A stretch of 64,000 nt of DNA, from the NCBI GenBank assembly GCA_050949255.1, contig JBMNFJ010000016.1:124001-188000 (forward strand), in the 5' to 3' direction. The translations under genes and the position numbers were made by a program. The DNA is from UBA3941 sp002385665. Lineage in GTDB: Bacteria; Bacillota; Clostridia; Caldicoprobacterales; UBA3941. This document shows, in pieces, positions 8,225 to 16,426 of this stretch (positions are counted from its first letter, which is position 1; each line of letters opens with the position of its first letter). A model generated the notes under the pieces. The model had not been told where the DNA came from. It did no database searches and worked only from the letters and a program-made list of their open reading frames with translations.

Positions 8225-10018
8225 ATGCTTTTTTTAAGACAGGTTAAGTTCGAGATTATGAATATATTAAGATCAAAGTTTATATTGATTATCGGCATCC
8301 TGATACTGGCAATCTGTATAGCCACTCCCATAATCAGCCTATTTGGTCAGAAGTCCAGAACGGATATGTATTATCCTATGGCTGCGAGGGGAGTGATGAC
8401 AAGTGTCGTATATGATAGGCCTTGGTATCCAGGCGAATTCGAGGAGGAGCCCATAATAGTAGATGGCGTAACCATTAAATCCGACAACCCCTTCTTCTGG
8501 AATGTCAAGAGCCTTATAGATGAGCGGGGATATATGGAAAATGATAAGGGGAATTTCTCAAGTCCCGAGGTCCTGGACCTTATACTTGAGGCAATGGAAG
8601 CAGAGCAAAAGTTCTATGTAGACCTGGCCAGGCATATAACGGAGCATAGTGATTATCGCGTAGAATTAGCCTGGGCAGGCCGGGAGACCATCTATGACAA
8701 GTTTGTACATGAACATAGCCATCTTCCTAAAGAACAGCTCTATGAAGCCATGTCCTATAGGATGGGATATGAACCGGATATGTTTGATGAAAAGTTCATT
8801 AATATTACTCCCGAGGAGAGGCTGGCGGCCCTGGACGAGATAGACGAACAGTTAAATACCCTGTATAAAGTAGTGGAAACCAACGACTTTCCATTATTTA
8901 TTGACCTTCGAATCGAACAGGAAAGAAACAATATAGAGAACATCAAAGAAAGAATAGCCATACAGGAAAAGATCATAATCGATGATCCATCCCAGGAGGA
9001 ATGGGTCAGTCAGTATATAGAGCAGATGAAGAACGAGATAGAGCTAATAGAGACCAACAACATCCCCACCTTAGAATACAGACTTCAAAATAATATCATA
9101 CCGGGAGAGGATATCTGGCAAAATACCGCTCTTTCAAACATTGAAATGAACAAACGGGAGCTGATGTACAGAAAGATCCTAACGGAAGAGGAGTTTAACA
9201 AGGAAAGGTACCTGGTTGAGCAGTACAAGACATATGCGCGATATGTCAGCGCCATGGAAGCGGAAAGGGATGAAATTAACAATCAAATAGTAATTGCGCA
9301 GCGTTCTTTGGACGCAGGCAAACCGGACATGTCCTTTGAGCCACATGGGGCAAGGAGTAGAACTTTTGATTTTCTGAGCTATTCCTCCTTTGTTGCGATG
9401 TTTGCAATTCTTATCGGCGGTTGGTTGATGGCCAGCGAATTTCAGCAGGGCACCATAAGGTTATTGATGATTCGACCAAAAACCCGGACAAAGATACTGA
9501 TGGCCAAATTTTTATCTGCTCTCATCATATTTTTAGCACTTTATGTGTTGGGTAGTTTCCTTAACTTGATTACTAATGGTATCTGTTTTGGGTTTAAGGA
9601 CTTTACCTATCCCAACTTTACCATATCCGGGGAGATAAATTTCTTTGCCTATTATCTGCCAAAGTTTGCAGTTTGTATCATGCCGGCAATTTTTACATTC
9701 TCACTATCATTTTTGCTGTCGGTATTGATCAGGAATGTGGCAGTTGCCATCATAATTCCCATAGCATTGTTTATCGGATCCTCCATAATGATGCAGATTT
9801 TAGTATATGGTAATAGTGTGGCTAAATGGCTTGCCTTTACACCCATACCCTACATGGAATTTACCTCTTTCTTTAATCGCTACTCTATAGTAAAGAATGC
9901 CATCCAAAAAGGTATACCTCTGGGCATAGGGTATGGTATACTGATGTTACTGAGTCTGTCCGCTATATTTGTTATACTTTCTATATTCACCTTCAAGAGA
10001 AGGGATATAACTAACTAG
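8225..10018 (+). CDS. ABC-2 type permease with a large extracytoplasmic domain
   Basis: 597 residues. One hydrophobic segment near the N-terminus (FILIIGILILAICIATPIISLF) is followed by about 360 mostly charged residues, rich in glutamate and likely helical or coiled coil. The last 220 residues contain five to six membrane helices, with the loop ASEFQQGTIRLLMIRPKTRTKI typical of ABC-2 (BcrB/NatB-like) permeases. An ATG at 8207 is possible, but AAAGGGG lies 8 bases before the ATG at 8225, which I prefer. It pairs with the ATPase upstream and is followed 19 bases later by the PASTA protein. The long outer domain suggests it senses or handles something in the cell wall; that is inference. Confidence 0.85.
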   Translation: MLFLRQVKFEIMNILRSKFILIIGILILAICIATPIISLFGQKSRTDMYYPMAARGVMTSVVYDRPWYPGEFEEEPIIVDGVTIKSDNPFFWNVKSLIDERGYMENDKGNFSSPEVLDLILEAMEAEQKFYVDLARHITEHSDYRVELAWAGRETIYDKFVHEHSHLPKEQLYEAMSYRMGYEPDMFDEKFINITPEERLAALDEIDEQLNTLYKVVETNDFPLFIDLRIEQERNNIENIKERIAIQEKIIIDDPSQEEWVSQYIEQMKNEIELIETNNIPTLEYRLQNNIIPGEDIWQNTALSNIEMNKRELMYRKILTEEEFNKERYLVEQYKTYARYVSAMEAERDEINNQIVIAQRSLDAGKPDMSFEPHGARSRTFDFLSYSSFVAMFAILIGGWLMASEFQQGTIRLLMIRPKTRTKILMAKFLSALIIFLALYVLGSFLNLITNGICFGFKDFTYPNFTISGEINFFAYYLPKFAVCIMPAIFTFSLSFLLSVLIRNVAVAIIIPIALFIGSSIMMQILVYGNSVAKWLAFTPIPYMEFTSFFNRYSIVKNAIQKGIPLGIGYGILMLLSLSAIFVILSIFTFKRRDITN

Positions 10019-10037
10019 AGAGGGCACGGATATTTCA

Positions 10038-11849
10038 ATGGATGCAAGGAACAAATTTTTAGAATCCTATAAAAAGAAAACTCAAGAACAAGGCCTCGAT
10101 GTCCATATTGAAGGTTCACCGGCAGAGGCAGCCGGTGGAGTTAAGGAGGGCGTACCTCCTGAGGAAGAGGTTAGCCTTAAATTCGAACAAAAACCCGGGT
10201 TTATAAAGCCTGAGCCAAAGCCCATAACTCCAGCATCAAGATCATCAAAGAAAATTAACAGATACGTCGGCATCACCCTTGGCGTGGTGATATTGCTGGG
10301 CATAATCATAGGGACAGTCTTGTTATTTAACCGTGGAGTTGAGGTCATTGATCTTGTAGGATGGACGGAAAATGATGCCCAGCTCTGGGCCAGGGAAAAA
10401 GGTGTTAATTTACAGGTCGAAAAGGAATACAGTGACGAGGTTGAGGCAGGCAAGGTAATATCCCAAAGCGTTGCCAAAGGAATGCGGATCAAAAAAGGAG
10501 AATTTATAAAGATAGTGGTCTCATTGGGCCATGACCTGTCCGTTACCCTACCACTGCCTGACCTGATGTCCATGACCAAAGAAGAGATAGAAGCCTGGGC
10601 AGCAGAGAACTTCATGGCTAAGGTACGGATTACAGCTGAACATAGTTTGGATGTACCCGTAGGTAGGGTTATCAGATATGAGATCAACGATGACACAGTT
10701 GTAGACAACGAGGTAAGCAGGAATACACCTATATATGTTATCGTATCAAAGGGTCCGGAAGACGAAGAGGGTTTAAGCGTTACCATTCCCAACTTTAAGG
10801 AAATGGCCTTGGCAGAGAGCTATATTTTTGCCAATGAAAACGGCATCGTCCTAATAGTGGAAGAGGAGTATGACGACTACGTACCTGAAGGGTCAATTAT
10901 ATCCCAAAGCATCAAGGCAGAGGAAAAGGTAGCAAAGGGCACCGAAATTACCTTGGTAGTCTCAAAGGGTAAGATGATAACCATACCGGATTTTTCAGGA
11001 TATTCTAAGGAAAGGGCTACTGCCGTAGCTGGTGGACTGGGTATACCAATAACTATTAAGGAAAGGTATTCCAGTGCTCCTGCTGACACCTTTATATCTC
11101 AGAGCATTAAAGCCGGCAGCGAATATAAGGAAGGCGATATCCTGGAGCTAGTATATTCCATCGACAATAAGGTGGTTTTATCCTCGTTTGTAGGTCAGAC
11201 CAGGGATGCTATAGAGGCATGGGCCAAGGAATTAAACGATCAAGGTGCAAGTATCACTATAAAGGTAACCAATACCAAGAGCAATTCCCCTAAAGGCACC
11301 ATCCTATACCAGGATAAGAGCAATACGGTGATAGGAATAAAGACTACTATAAATATAACCGTTTCCCAGGGGAAGGTAATCTATGTACCTGATTTTGTTG
11401 CCCCTGCCGGTTCAGGATATGACCTGGCCATCACCAGGGAAAAGGCCATAGCCATGTGTGAAGAACTAAACATCATCCCCATATTTAAGGAAGCCAGTAA
11501 GCAGGGAAGATTGCCTGGTGAGGTGTGGTCCCAGAGCATTGAAGCAGGCAAGGAGATAACCGAAGGCTCTACTATAACCCTTAAGTATGTGCCTGCCAAT
11601 GTAAAAGTGACTGTACCGAACTTTAAAGGGAAGACGAAGGAACAGATCTTGGCAGAGGGACATAATAAGAACTTCTATATTAAGTTTGAAGAGGGTACAG
11701 AATATGTGAAAGACTATGAAGGAAAGGTTATCAGTCAATCACCTAAGCCATCTACCAAAGCCGCCGCAGGCAGTACCATAACCCTAATAATTGGACCTGC
11801 CGGTATGCCGGATATACCAGGTGAACCTGAATCACCGGATGTCGATTGA
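10038..11849 (+). CDS. Membrane-anchored protein with seven PASTA-like repeats, no kinase
   Basis: 603 residues. A polar, proline-rich cytoplasmic part (about 75 residues) is followed by one membrane segment, YVGITLGVVILLGIIIGTVL (about 76-97). Outside are seven tandem units of 65-75 residues, each with the PASTA outline: (T/V)(I/V)P-x-(F/L) start, a helix, and GxVISQS-like and GxxIxLxVS-like strands. PASTA repeats bind muropeptides or beta-lactams and are normally attached to PrkC/PknB kinases or to penicillin-binding proteins. Here neither a kinase nor a transpeptidase domain is present. The gene starts 19 bases after the ABC-2 permease with GAGAGGG before the ATG, so it belongs to that operon. 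It may give the transporter a wall-sensing or anchoring partner. Confidence 0.85.
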   Translation: MDARNKFLESYKKKTQEQGLDVHIEGSPAEAAGGVKEGVPPEEEVSLKFEQKPGFIKPEPKPITPASRSSKKINRYVGITLGVVILLGIIIGTVLLFNRGVEVIDLVGWTENDAQLWAREKGVNLQVEKEYSDEVEAGKVISQSVAKGMRIKKGEFIKIVVSLGHDLSVTLPLPDLMSMTKEEIEAWAAENFMAKVRITAEHSLDVPVGRVIRYEINDDTVVDNEVSRNTPIYVIVSKGPEDEEGLSVTIPNFKEMALAESYIFANENGIVLIVEEEYDDYVPEGSIISQSIKAEEKVAKGTEITLVVSKGKMITIPDFSGYSKERATAVAGGLGIPITIKERYSSAPADTFISQSIKAGSEYKEGDILELVYSIDNKVVLSSFVGQTRDAIEAWAKELNDQGASITIKVTNTKSNSPKGTILYQDKSNTVIGIKTTINITVSQGKVIYVPDFVAPAGSGYDLAITREKAIAMCEELNIIPIFKEASKQGRLPGEVWSQSIEAGKEITEGSTITLKYVPANVKVTVPNFKGKTKEQILAEGHNKNFYIKFEEGTEYVKDYEGKVISQSPKPSTKAAAGSTITLIIGPAGMPDIPGEPESPDVD

Positions 11850-11873
11850 AGTATAAATGAAAAGATTTACCTA

Positions 11874-11901
11874 TTGAACTTGGTGCTAAAGATGGTATAA
11901 T
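11874..11901 (+). promoter_or_regulatory. Promoter of the small RNA gene
   Basis: TTGAAC (11874-11879), 16-bp spacer, TATAAT (11896-11901), starting 24 bases after the PASTA gene. The predicted transcription start is near 11908. Confidence 0.7.
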
Positions 11902-11907
11902 GATACT

Positions 11908-12158
11908 ACAAGAAAAAACTTTGCAATCTGAGATATTCGTGAAGCTTATATTTTGAACCTACATTGTGTATAAGGGAGTCCGATATAAAGCAATGAATAT
12001 CAGGCCCATTATAAGTCCGATTCCGGCAGGGGAAGATAGAAATTCTTTTGAGGGCACCCACCTATCGAGAGATAGGTGTCAAAATACAAGCAACGGTATC
12101 TTGGATTATTAATTGGGGAACATAAGCCATAGATGCAAATGCATTTATGGCTTATTTT
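11908..12158 (+). ncRNA. ssrS: Non-coding RNA gene, 6S RNA (SsrS) candidate
   Basis: A promoter, about 220-250 bases with no ribosome binding site or convincing frame, and a strong terminator make a stand-alone RNA gene. GCTTAT (11944-11949) pairs with ATAAGC (12123-12128) as a closing stem; inside are an internal hairpin ACCTATC-gaga-GATAGGT (12060-12077) and strings such as GAACCTACATT, GGGCACCCACC, TTGGATTA and GGGGAACATAA that I associate from memory with 6S RNAs of Firmicutes. The long rod interrupted by a central bubble would fit 6S, which binds sigma-70-type RNA polymerase. The identity as 6S is moderately sure; the existence of an RNA gene is surer. The ends are estimates. Confidence 0.65.
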
Positions 12159-12159
12159 T
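12122..12159 (+). terminator. Terminator of the small RNA gene
   Basis: A long hairpin of 14-15 bp (12122-12136 with 12141-12155, one G-T wobble, tetraloop) ends in TTTTT. It overlaps the ATAAGC that closes the RNA rod, so processing or alternative folding is likely. Confidence 0.85.
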
Positions 12160-12378
12160 AACCATGTTTTTTCCATTGTCTTCTGACCACTACCATATAA
12201 GTAAATTTTTATGAATCTGGAAGACAAAGGTGTTAAAACTGGCGATTATGTGGTATTAATATAACGATTGTGTTGTAATAGCAACATGAATTGATTCAGA
12301 TGTTTTATAAGTGATATTAAATCAACACATCAGGGATTTAAGGATAAACATCTTAAAAACGATTAAGGAGGAGTTGTG

Positions 12379-12960
12379 TTGGCAAAACCCAAAAAGCCCA
12401 GGTTTAAGGTTGCCAGGCACCTGGGCGAGAATGTATATAACCATCCAAAGGCCCTAAAGAGGGGTATAAAGCCTCATAGAAAGCAATCGGAATATGGGAA
12501 GCAGCTACTGGAAAAGCAGAAGCTTAGGGAATATTACGGTCTTTTGGAGCGTCAATTCAAGCGTTATGTAAGAGAGGCTTTAAGATCCAGAGAAAACCCG
12601 GGTGTTGTCTTGGTTCAAAATCTTGAAAGAAGGTTGGATAATATAGTCTACAGGTTAGGATATGGATCTACCTTACGACAAGCCAGGCAAATCGTAAGCC
12701 ATGGTCATATTAGAGTAAACGACAAGAAAGTGGACATACCTTCCCTTCGACTAAATCCCGGCGATAGGATCAGTCTTAACGAAAGATCAAGAAATATAGA
12801 CCTTTTCAGGGATAATTTCCAAACTGCACCATTAACTCTAAGCTATCTAGAAAAGGATATTGAGGCTTTAACGGGTCGCTTGGTTAGTATTCCCGACATA
12901 GAGGAAATTCCCATAAATGTGGATACGACACTTATAATTGAGTTTTATTCCAGAAGTTGA
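12379..12960 (+). CDS. rpsD: Ribosomal protein S4 family protein (zinc-free variant, likely paralogue)
   Basis: 193-residue S4-type protein. The S4 RNA-binding domain is clear: RRLDNIVYRLGYGSTLRQARQIVSHGHIRVN (about 85-115), then NPGDRISL. The N-terminal part (KPRFKVARHLGENVYNHPK) differs from the usual S4 start and has no cysteine zinc knuckle. The gene is alone, not in the alpha operon with S13, S11 and rpoA, which suggests a second, specialised or zinc-independent S4 copy as in several Clostridia; this is inference. Two starts are possible: GTG at 12376 and TTG at 12379. The TTG is 7 bases after AAGGAGG and gives MAKPKK, so I prefer it. Confidence 0.85.
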   Translation: MAKPKKPRFKVARHLGENVYNHPKALKRGIKPHRKQSEYGKQLLEKQKLREYYGLLERQFKRYVREALRSRENPGVVLVQNLERRLDNIVYRLGYGSTLRQARQIVSHGHIRVNDKKVDIPSLRLNPGDRISLNERSRNIDLFRDNFQTAPLTLSYLEKDIEALTGRLVSIPDIEEIPINVDTTLIIEFYSRS

Positions 12961-12987
12961 TCATGGGATTATATTTAAAATCATATG

Positions 12988-13022
12988 GAATCGAGGTTCT
13001 CTGCCTCGATTCTTTTCTTTTC
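12988..13022 (+). terminator. Terminator after the S4 gene
   Basis: Perfect 9-bp stem GAATCGAGG (12988-12996) with CCTCGATTC (13004-13012), then a TTTTCTTTTC tract. Confidence 0.9.
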
Positions 13023-13558
13023 ACTTGACAAAAAGTTACATTTTATTTATTATTGTCATAATGCAGGGCATCCGTGTATCGATGGCGAAAGGATAAATTG
13101 TATGGGGCACTCATCTTATCATGGGTTCCTTAAGACAATTCACTTTTTATAATCGAGGTTATTGAATAAGGGATACATCCTGAACATAAGTTTTTATAAG
13201 GTAATTATGAATCGGACTAGTTAGGATTTAGGATCGATGAGAAGTATATTAATAGCTCTAATACTTCCTATTGTCCATGCTATTTGGTATAGGGGCAGTT
13301 TTTCATTGTTTTATTTATAAAAAGGGTACCATCATAAAATAGCCGATTAATAGAAGTTTCAAAGATACGATTTGTGCCTATTATACCTGATTTATTTCAT
13401 ATTGTATTTTTGAAGCTTCCTAAGTGTTTATCCTGAAAAGTATGGTTAAGCATATCCACACTATCAAGGTAACGGGACTGTTAATTATATAAGGGATTAG
13501 ATAGTTTGCTTAGCTCATTTCATGGATAAATATAAAATAAATTATAAGGTGGTGCAAA
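13023..13558 (+). other. Gene-free 536-base stretch with a promoter-like site
   Basis: No convincing coding frame on either strand. TTGACA (13025-13030), a 17-bp spacer and TATTAT (13048-13053) form a good promoter, which would give the E2-like gene a leader of nearly 500 bases. I could not match that leader to a known riboswitch. The last 15 bases hold the ribosome binding site AAGGTGG of the next gene. Confidence 0.45.
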
Positions 13559-14440
13559 GTGGGGTTATTTACTAAGATTTATAACGGACTCATAAATAGG
13601 TATGATGGCAGACGTCTGCGGTCCATTAGTCCCTTCGTTAAGATAATACCCTATATCATGCCAAAAAGGACCGATGCTCATGTTTTTAGCAAAGTGGTTA
13701 TAGAGACCGATAGTATTAACTCATACATTCGGGAAAAACAGTTGAGCGGAATGAGGCTCACCTATCTGCATGTCTTTATAGCTGTTTTCGTACGTGTTAT
13801 AGCCCAGAGACCTCAGCTTAACAGGTTTGTTATGAACAACCGCTATTTTGCAAGAAATAGGATATGGATATCCATGGCCATCAAAAGGACCCTTAAGGAT
13901 GAAGGCGAGGAAACTACGGTAAAGTTCAGCTTTACCGGTAAAGAAAACATTTTTGAAATAGCTCAGGTTATAGATAAGGTCATTGGAGAGAATAGGCAGG
14001 TAGGAACCGGTAATGAAACTGACAAGCTAGCCGGCATTATAATGTCCTTACCAAATATTATAGTCAAAATCCTGATGGGGGCAATCAGGCAGATGGACAA
14101 ATGGAATATGTTACCGGGGGCACTTATAGAGGCCAGTCCCTTTCATACAACCCTGTTTTTGACATATCTAAAGTCCATCAAACTGGATTATGTGTATCAT
14201 CATATCTACGATTTTGGAAATACCGGTATATTTATCTCACTGGGTAGGGAAAAACGAATGGCAATGGCAGAAAAGGACAAGGCAGTAGTTAAACGGGTAT
14301 GTGTCCTGGGTATAGCCATAGACGAAAGGATCTGTGACGGGTTGTATTTTGCCAATTCAATTAAGCTGGTCCATAGATATTTGGCTAATCCCTATCTATT
14401 GGAAGAGGGGCTGGAGAAGATAGTTGAAGATGTAGTATAA
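13559..14440 (+). CDS. Stand-alone E2-like acyltransferase domain protein (2-oxoacid dehydrogenase E2 catalytic fold)
   Basis: 293 residues resembling the catalytic domain of dihydrolipoamide acyltransferases, a chloramphenicol-acetyltransferase-like fold. There is no lipoyl domain or E1/E3-binding domain. Matching stretches are YLHVFIAVFVRVIAQRPQLNRFVMNNRYFARN and the C-terminal GIAIDERICDGLYFANS. In true E2 enzymes the last motif is HxxxDG and the histidine is catalytic; here glutamate occupies the histidine position (ERICDG), which I believe is common in this stand-alone family. Function is therefore unknown, and classic E2 activity is unlikely. GTG start at 13559 behind AAGGTGG. No E1 or E3 gene is nearby. 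Confidence 0.75.
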   Translation: MGLFTKIYNGLINRYDGRRLRSISPFVKIIPYIMPKRTDAHVFSKVVIETDSINSYIREKQLSGMRLTYLHVFIAVFVRVIAQRPQLNRFVMNNRYFARNRIWISMAIKRTLKDEGEETTVKFSFTGKENIFEIAQVIDKVIGENRQVGTGNETDKLAGIIMSLPNIIVKILMGAIRQMDKWNMLPGALIEASPFHTTLFLTYLKSIKLDYVYHHIYDFGNTGIFISLGREKRMAMAEKDKAVVKRVCVLGIAIDERICDGLYFANSIKLVHRYLANPYLLEEGLEKIVEDVV

Positions 14441-14449
14441 ACCAACGGG

Positions 14450-14484
14450 AGAGGCAAACCAAAACCTGGTTTGCCTCTTTTTTG
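14450..14484 (+). terminator. Terminator after the E2-like gene
   Basis: Perfect 11-bp stem AGAGGCAAACC (14450-14460) with GGTTTGCCTCT (14468-14478), followed by TTTTTT. Confidence 0.95.
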
Positions 14485-14620
14485 TTTCTGGGCAATCAAA
14501 AATTACCATAGGACAAGCATCGGGTTTTCTTGCATATAACCTATAAAATTGATAAGATAGTGAGTGTACTAAATAAAGAAAAATTAATATGAAATATTTC
14601 TGCGAAGAGGCGGTCATGTT

Positions 14621-16423
14621 ATGGTGAGGATGAAGAACCCCCTAATTCATTTAAATGACATTAAAGTTCGCGACAAGATGCTCTTATTATATATTTTTTC
14701 GGTTATCATTCCCATTATTTTCACCAACCTTGTTTTCTATCGCAAAATTTCTCACAGCGTGGGAGAACGGGAAATGCAGTACATTGCCCAGGATATGCAG
14801 AAAATCAAGGGGGACTTTAAGCGTATTATCGATGAAAACGCTACCTTATCCCATGCCATCTATACTGATAAAAACCTTTATACTTTCCTGGACAAGCATT
14901 ATGAAAGTACTGATGAATACTTTTCTTACTACATTCGATATTTAAAGAACATGCAGGAAAGATACAAATTTACCTTTCCCAATATCTATGACATTAATAT
15001 CTATACAAGCAATCCGCAAGTCCTGAATTCAGCGGGCTATTTAAGGCTTACACAAGAGGTCAGAAATAATGAATGGATCAAAAAGCTAAAAAAAATAAAA
15101 AATCAAGTCCTGGTATATGCCCATATACGGGAAGACTTTAGGGGATTGAAGCGGGTATTTAGTATTATACGTAAGTTGGACTATTATGATAAATGGGACA
15201 GTTATGAGAAAATACTAAAAATAGATATACAGTTTAACGCTATAGCCCGAATCATCGAGGACCGGCGGGTGGACGGGCAGATATTTTTGGTTAACGACGC
15301 AAACAAGATCGTCTATGCCTCCCATGATTCATATTACCCTGAAGGTTCTTTGGAGTTTATGGATTTTAGCCAGATTCACTATGATGAAAAGGATTTAGTC
15401 ATAGAGGAAGGCTTTGATAGTGTCACTACACTGGATGATTGGAAGATCGTTGGAGTTTTTTCACGTCAAAAAATTATGAATGCCTATCGACAATCTGCTT
15501 ATTTTGTCTTTACATGCGCTGCTATAAATCTATTGGTTGCCAGCTTCATTATCTATTTAATATCCAGGTCATTTCATTATCGGATTCAGATACTCTCCGG
15601 ACATATAGAGAAGGTACGAAACCAGGATTTTGAGGTTATTCATTATGAGGGAGGGCAAGACGAAATCGGTCAGCTGATTAGGGACTATAATCGTATGGTT
15701 ATCCGAATTAAAGAACTGATACAGGACGTATACAAGGCGGATATACAGCGGCAGGCCTTGGAATTGGAGAATAAGCAGGCCCAACTTGATGCCCTTCAAA
15801 GTCAAATCAACCCACATTTTTTGTTCAATACCTTGGAGACCATAAGGATGCGCTCCCTTGTCAAGGATGAGAGAGAGACGGCTGAGATCATTAAGTATTT
15901 ATCCAGGATCTTTCGCCGGGCCCTTGCCTGGGGAAACGACTGGGTAACCGTAGGGGAGGAAGTTGAGTTTGTTGAAAACTTCCTGAAGATTCAACAATAT
16001 CGATTCGAAAAGAGAATTAACTATAATATTTCAATGGAACCTGGAACCGAACAATTGATGATTCCAAAGATGACTCTCCAGCCTCTGGTGGAGAATGCCA
16101 GTATACATGGTATAGAGAAGATTAAGGATCAGGGCATTATAGAACTGGACATCAGAATAATAGAGGACAGGTTGCATATGGAGGTGGCTGATAATGGAGT
16201 TGGCATAGAGAAGGAAATGCTGGCTCAAATCAGGAAAGAATTAAAGGACCAGGAAATAAACAAGGAACATATAGGTATTGCCAACGTCTACTGGCGTTTA
16301 CAGTTGTATTACGGGGAGTCTTTTAGTTTTAACATCGAGAGTGGTGAGAATAAAGGAACAAAGGTTACTATTTCTATACCACTTGAATACGGACCGAAGA
16401 TACATGGGGGAAGAAAGGGGTAA
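14621..16423 (+). CDS. Sensor histidine kinase, YesM family
   Basis: 600-residue membrane sensor. The first membrane helix (about 20-40, LLLYIFSVIIPIIFTNLVFY) and the second (about 288-312) enclose an extracellular sensing domain of about 245 residues. A HAMP linker follows, then the His_kinase dimerisation region with QINPHFLFNTLE, the phospho-acceptor being His399 by my count, and a HATPase domain with LVENASIHGIEK (N box) and VADNGVGI (G box). It should phosphorylate the response regulator encoded 3 bases downstream. The system lies just upstream of a sugar-type ABC importer, so it most likely senses that sugar or its binding protein. ATG at 14621 with GAAGAGG upstream. Confidence 0.93.
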   Translation: MVRMKNPLIHLNDIKVRDKMLLLYIFSVIIPIIFTNLVFYRKISHSVGEREMQYIAQDMQKIKGDFKRIIDENATLSHAIYTDKNLYTFLDKHYESTDEYFSYYIRYLKNMQERYKFTFPNIYDINIYTSNPQVLNSAGYLRLTQEVRNNEWIKKLKKIKNQVLVYAHIREDFRGLKRVFSIIRKLDYYDKWDSYEKILKIDIQFNAIARIIEDRRVDGQIFLVNDANKIVYASHDSYYPEGSLEFMDFSQIHYDEKDLVIEEGFDSVTTLDDWKIVGVFSRQKIMNAYRQSAYFVFTCAAINLLVASFIIYLISRSFHYRIQILSGHIEKVRNQDFEVIHYEGGQDEIGQLIRDYNRMVIRIKELIQDVYKADIQRQALELENKQAQLDALQSQINPHFLFNTLETIRMRSLVKDERETAEIIKYLSRIFRRALAWGNDWVTVGEEVEFVENFLKIQQYRFEKRINYNISMEPGTEQLMIPKMTLQPLVENASIHGIEKIKDQGIIELDIRIIEDRLHMEVADNGVGIEKEMLAQIRKELKDQEINKEHIGIANVYWRLQLYYGESFSFNIESGENKGTKVTISIPLEYGPKIHGGRKG

Positions 16424-16426
16424 TTT

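Noticed and set aside
10082..10792. 236-codon minus-strand frame inside the PASTA gene
   Set aside because: Ser/Thr-rich shadow of the repeats; the + strand frame has the membrane anchor, PASTA units and ribosome site.
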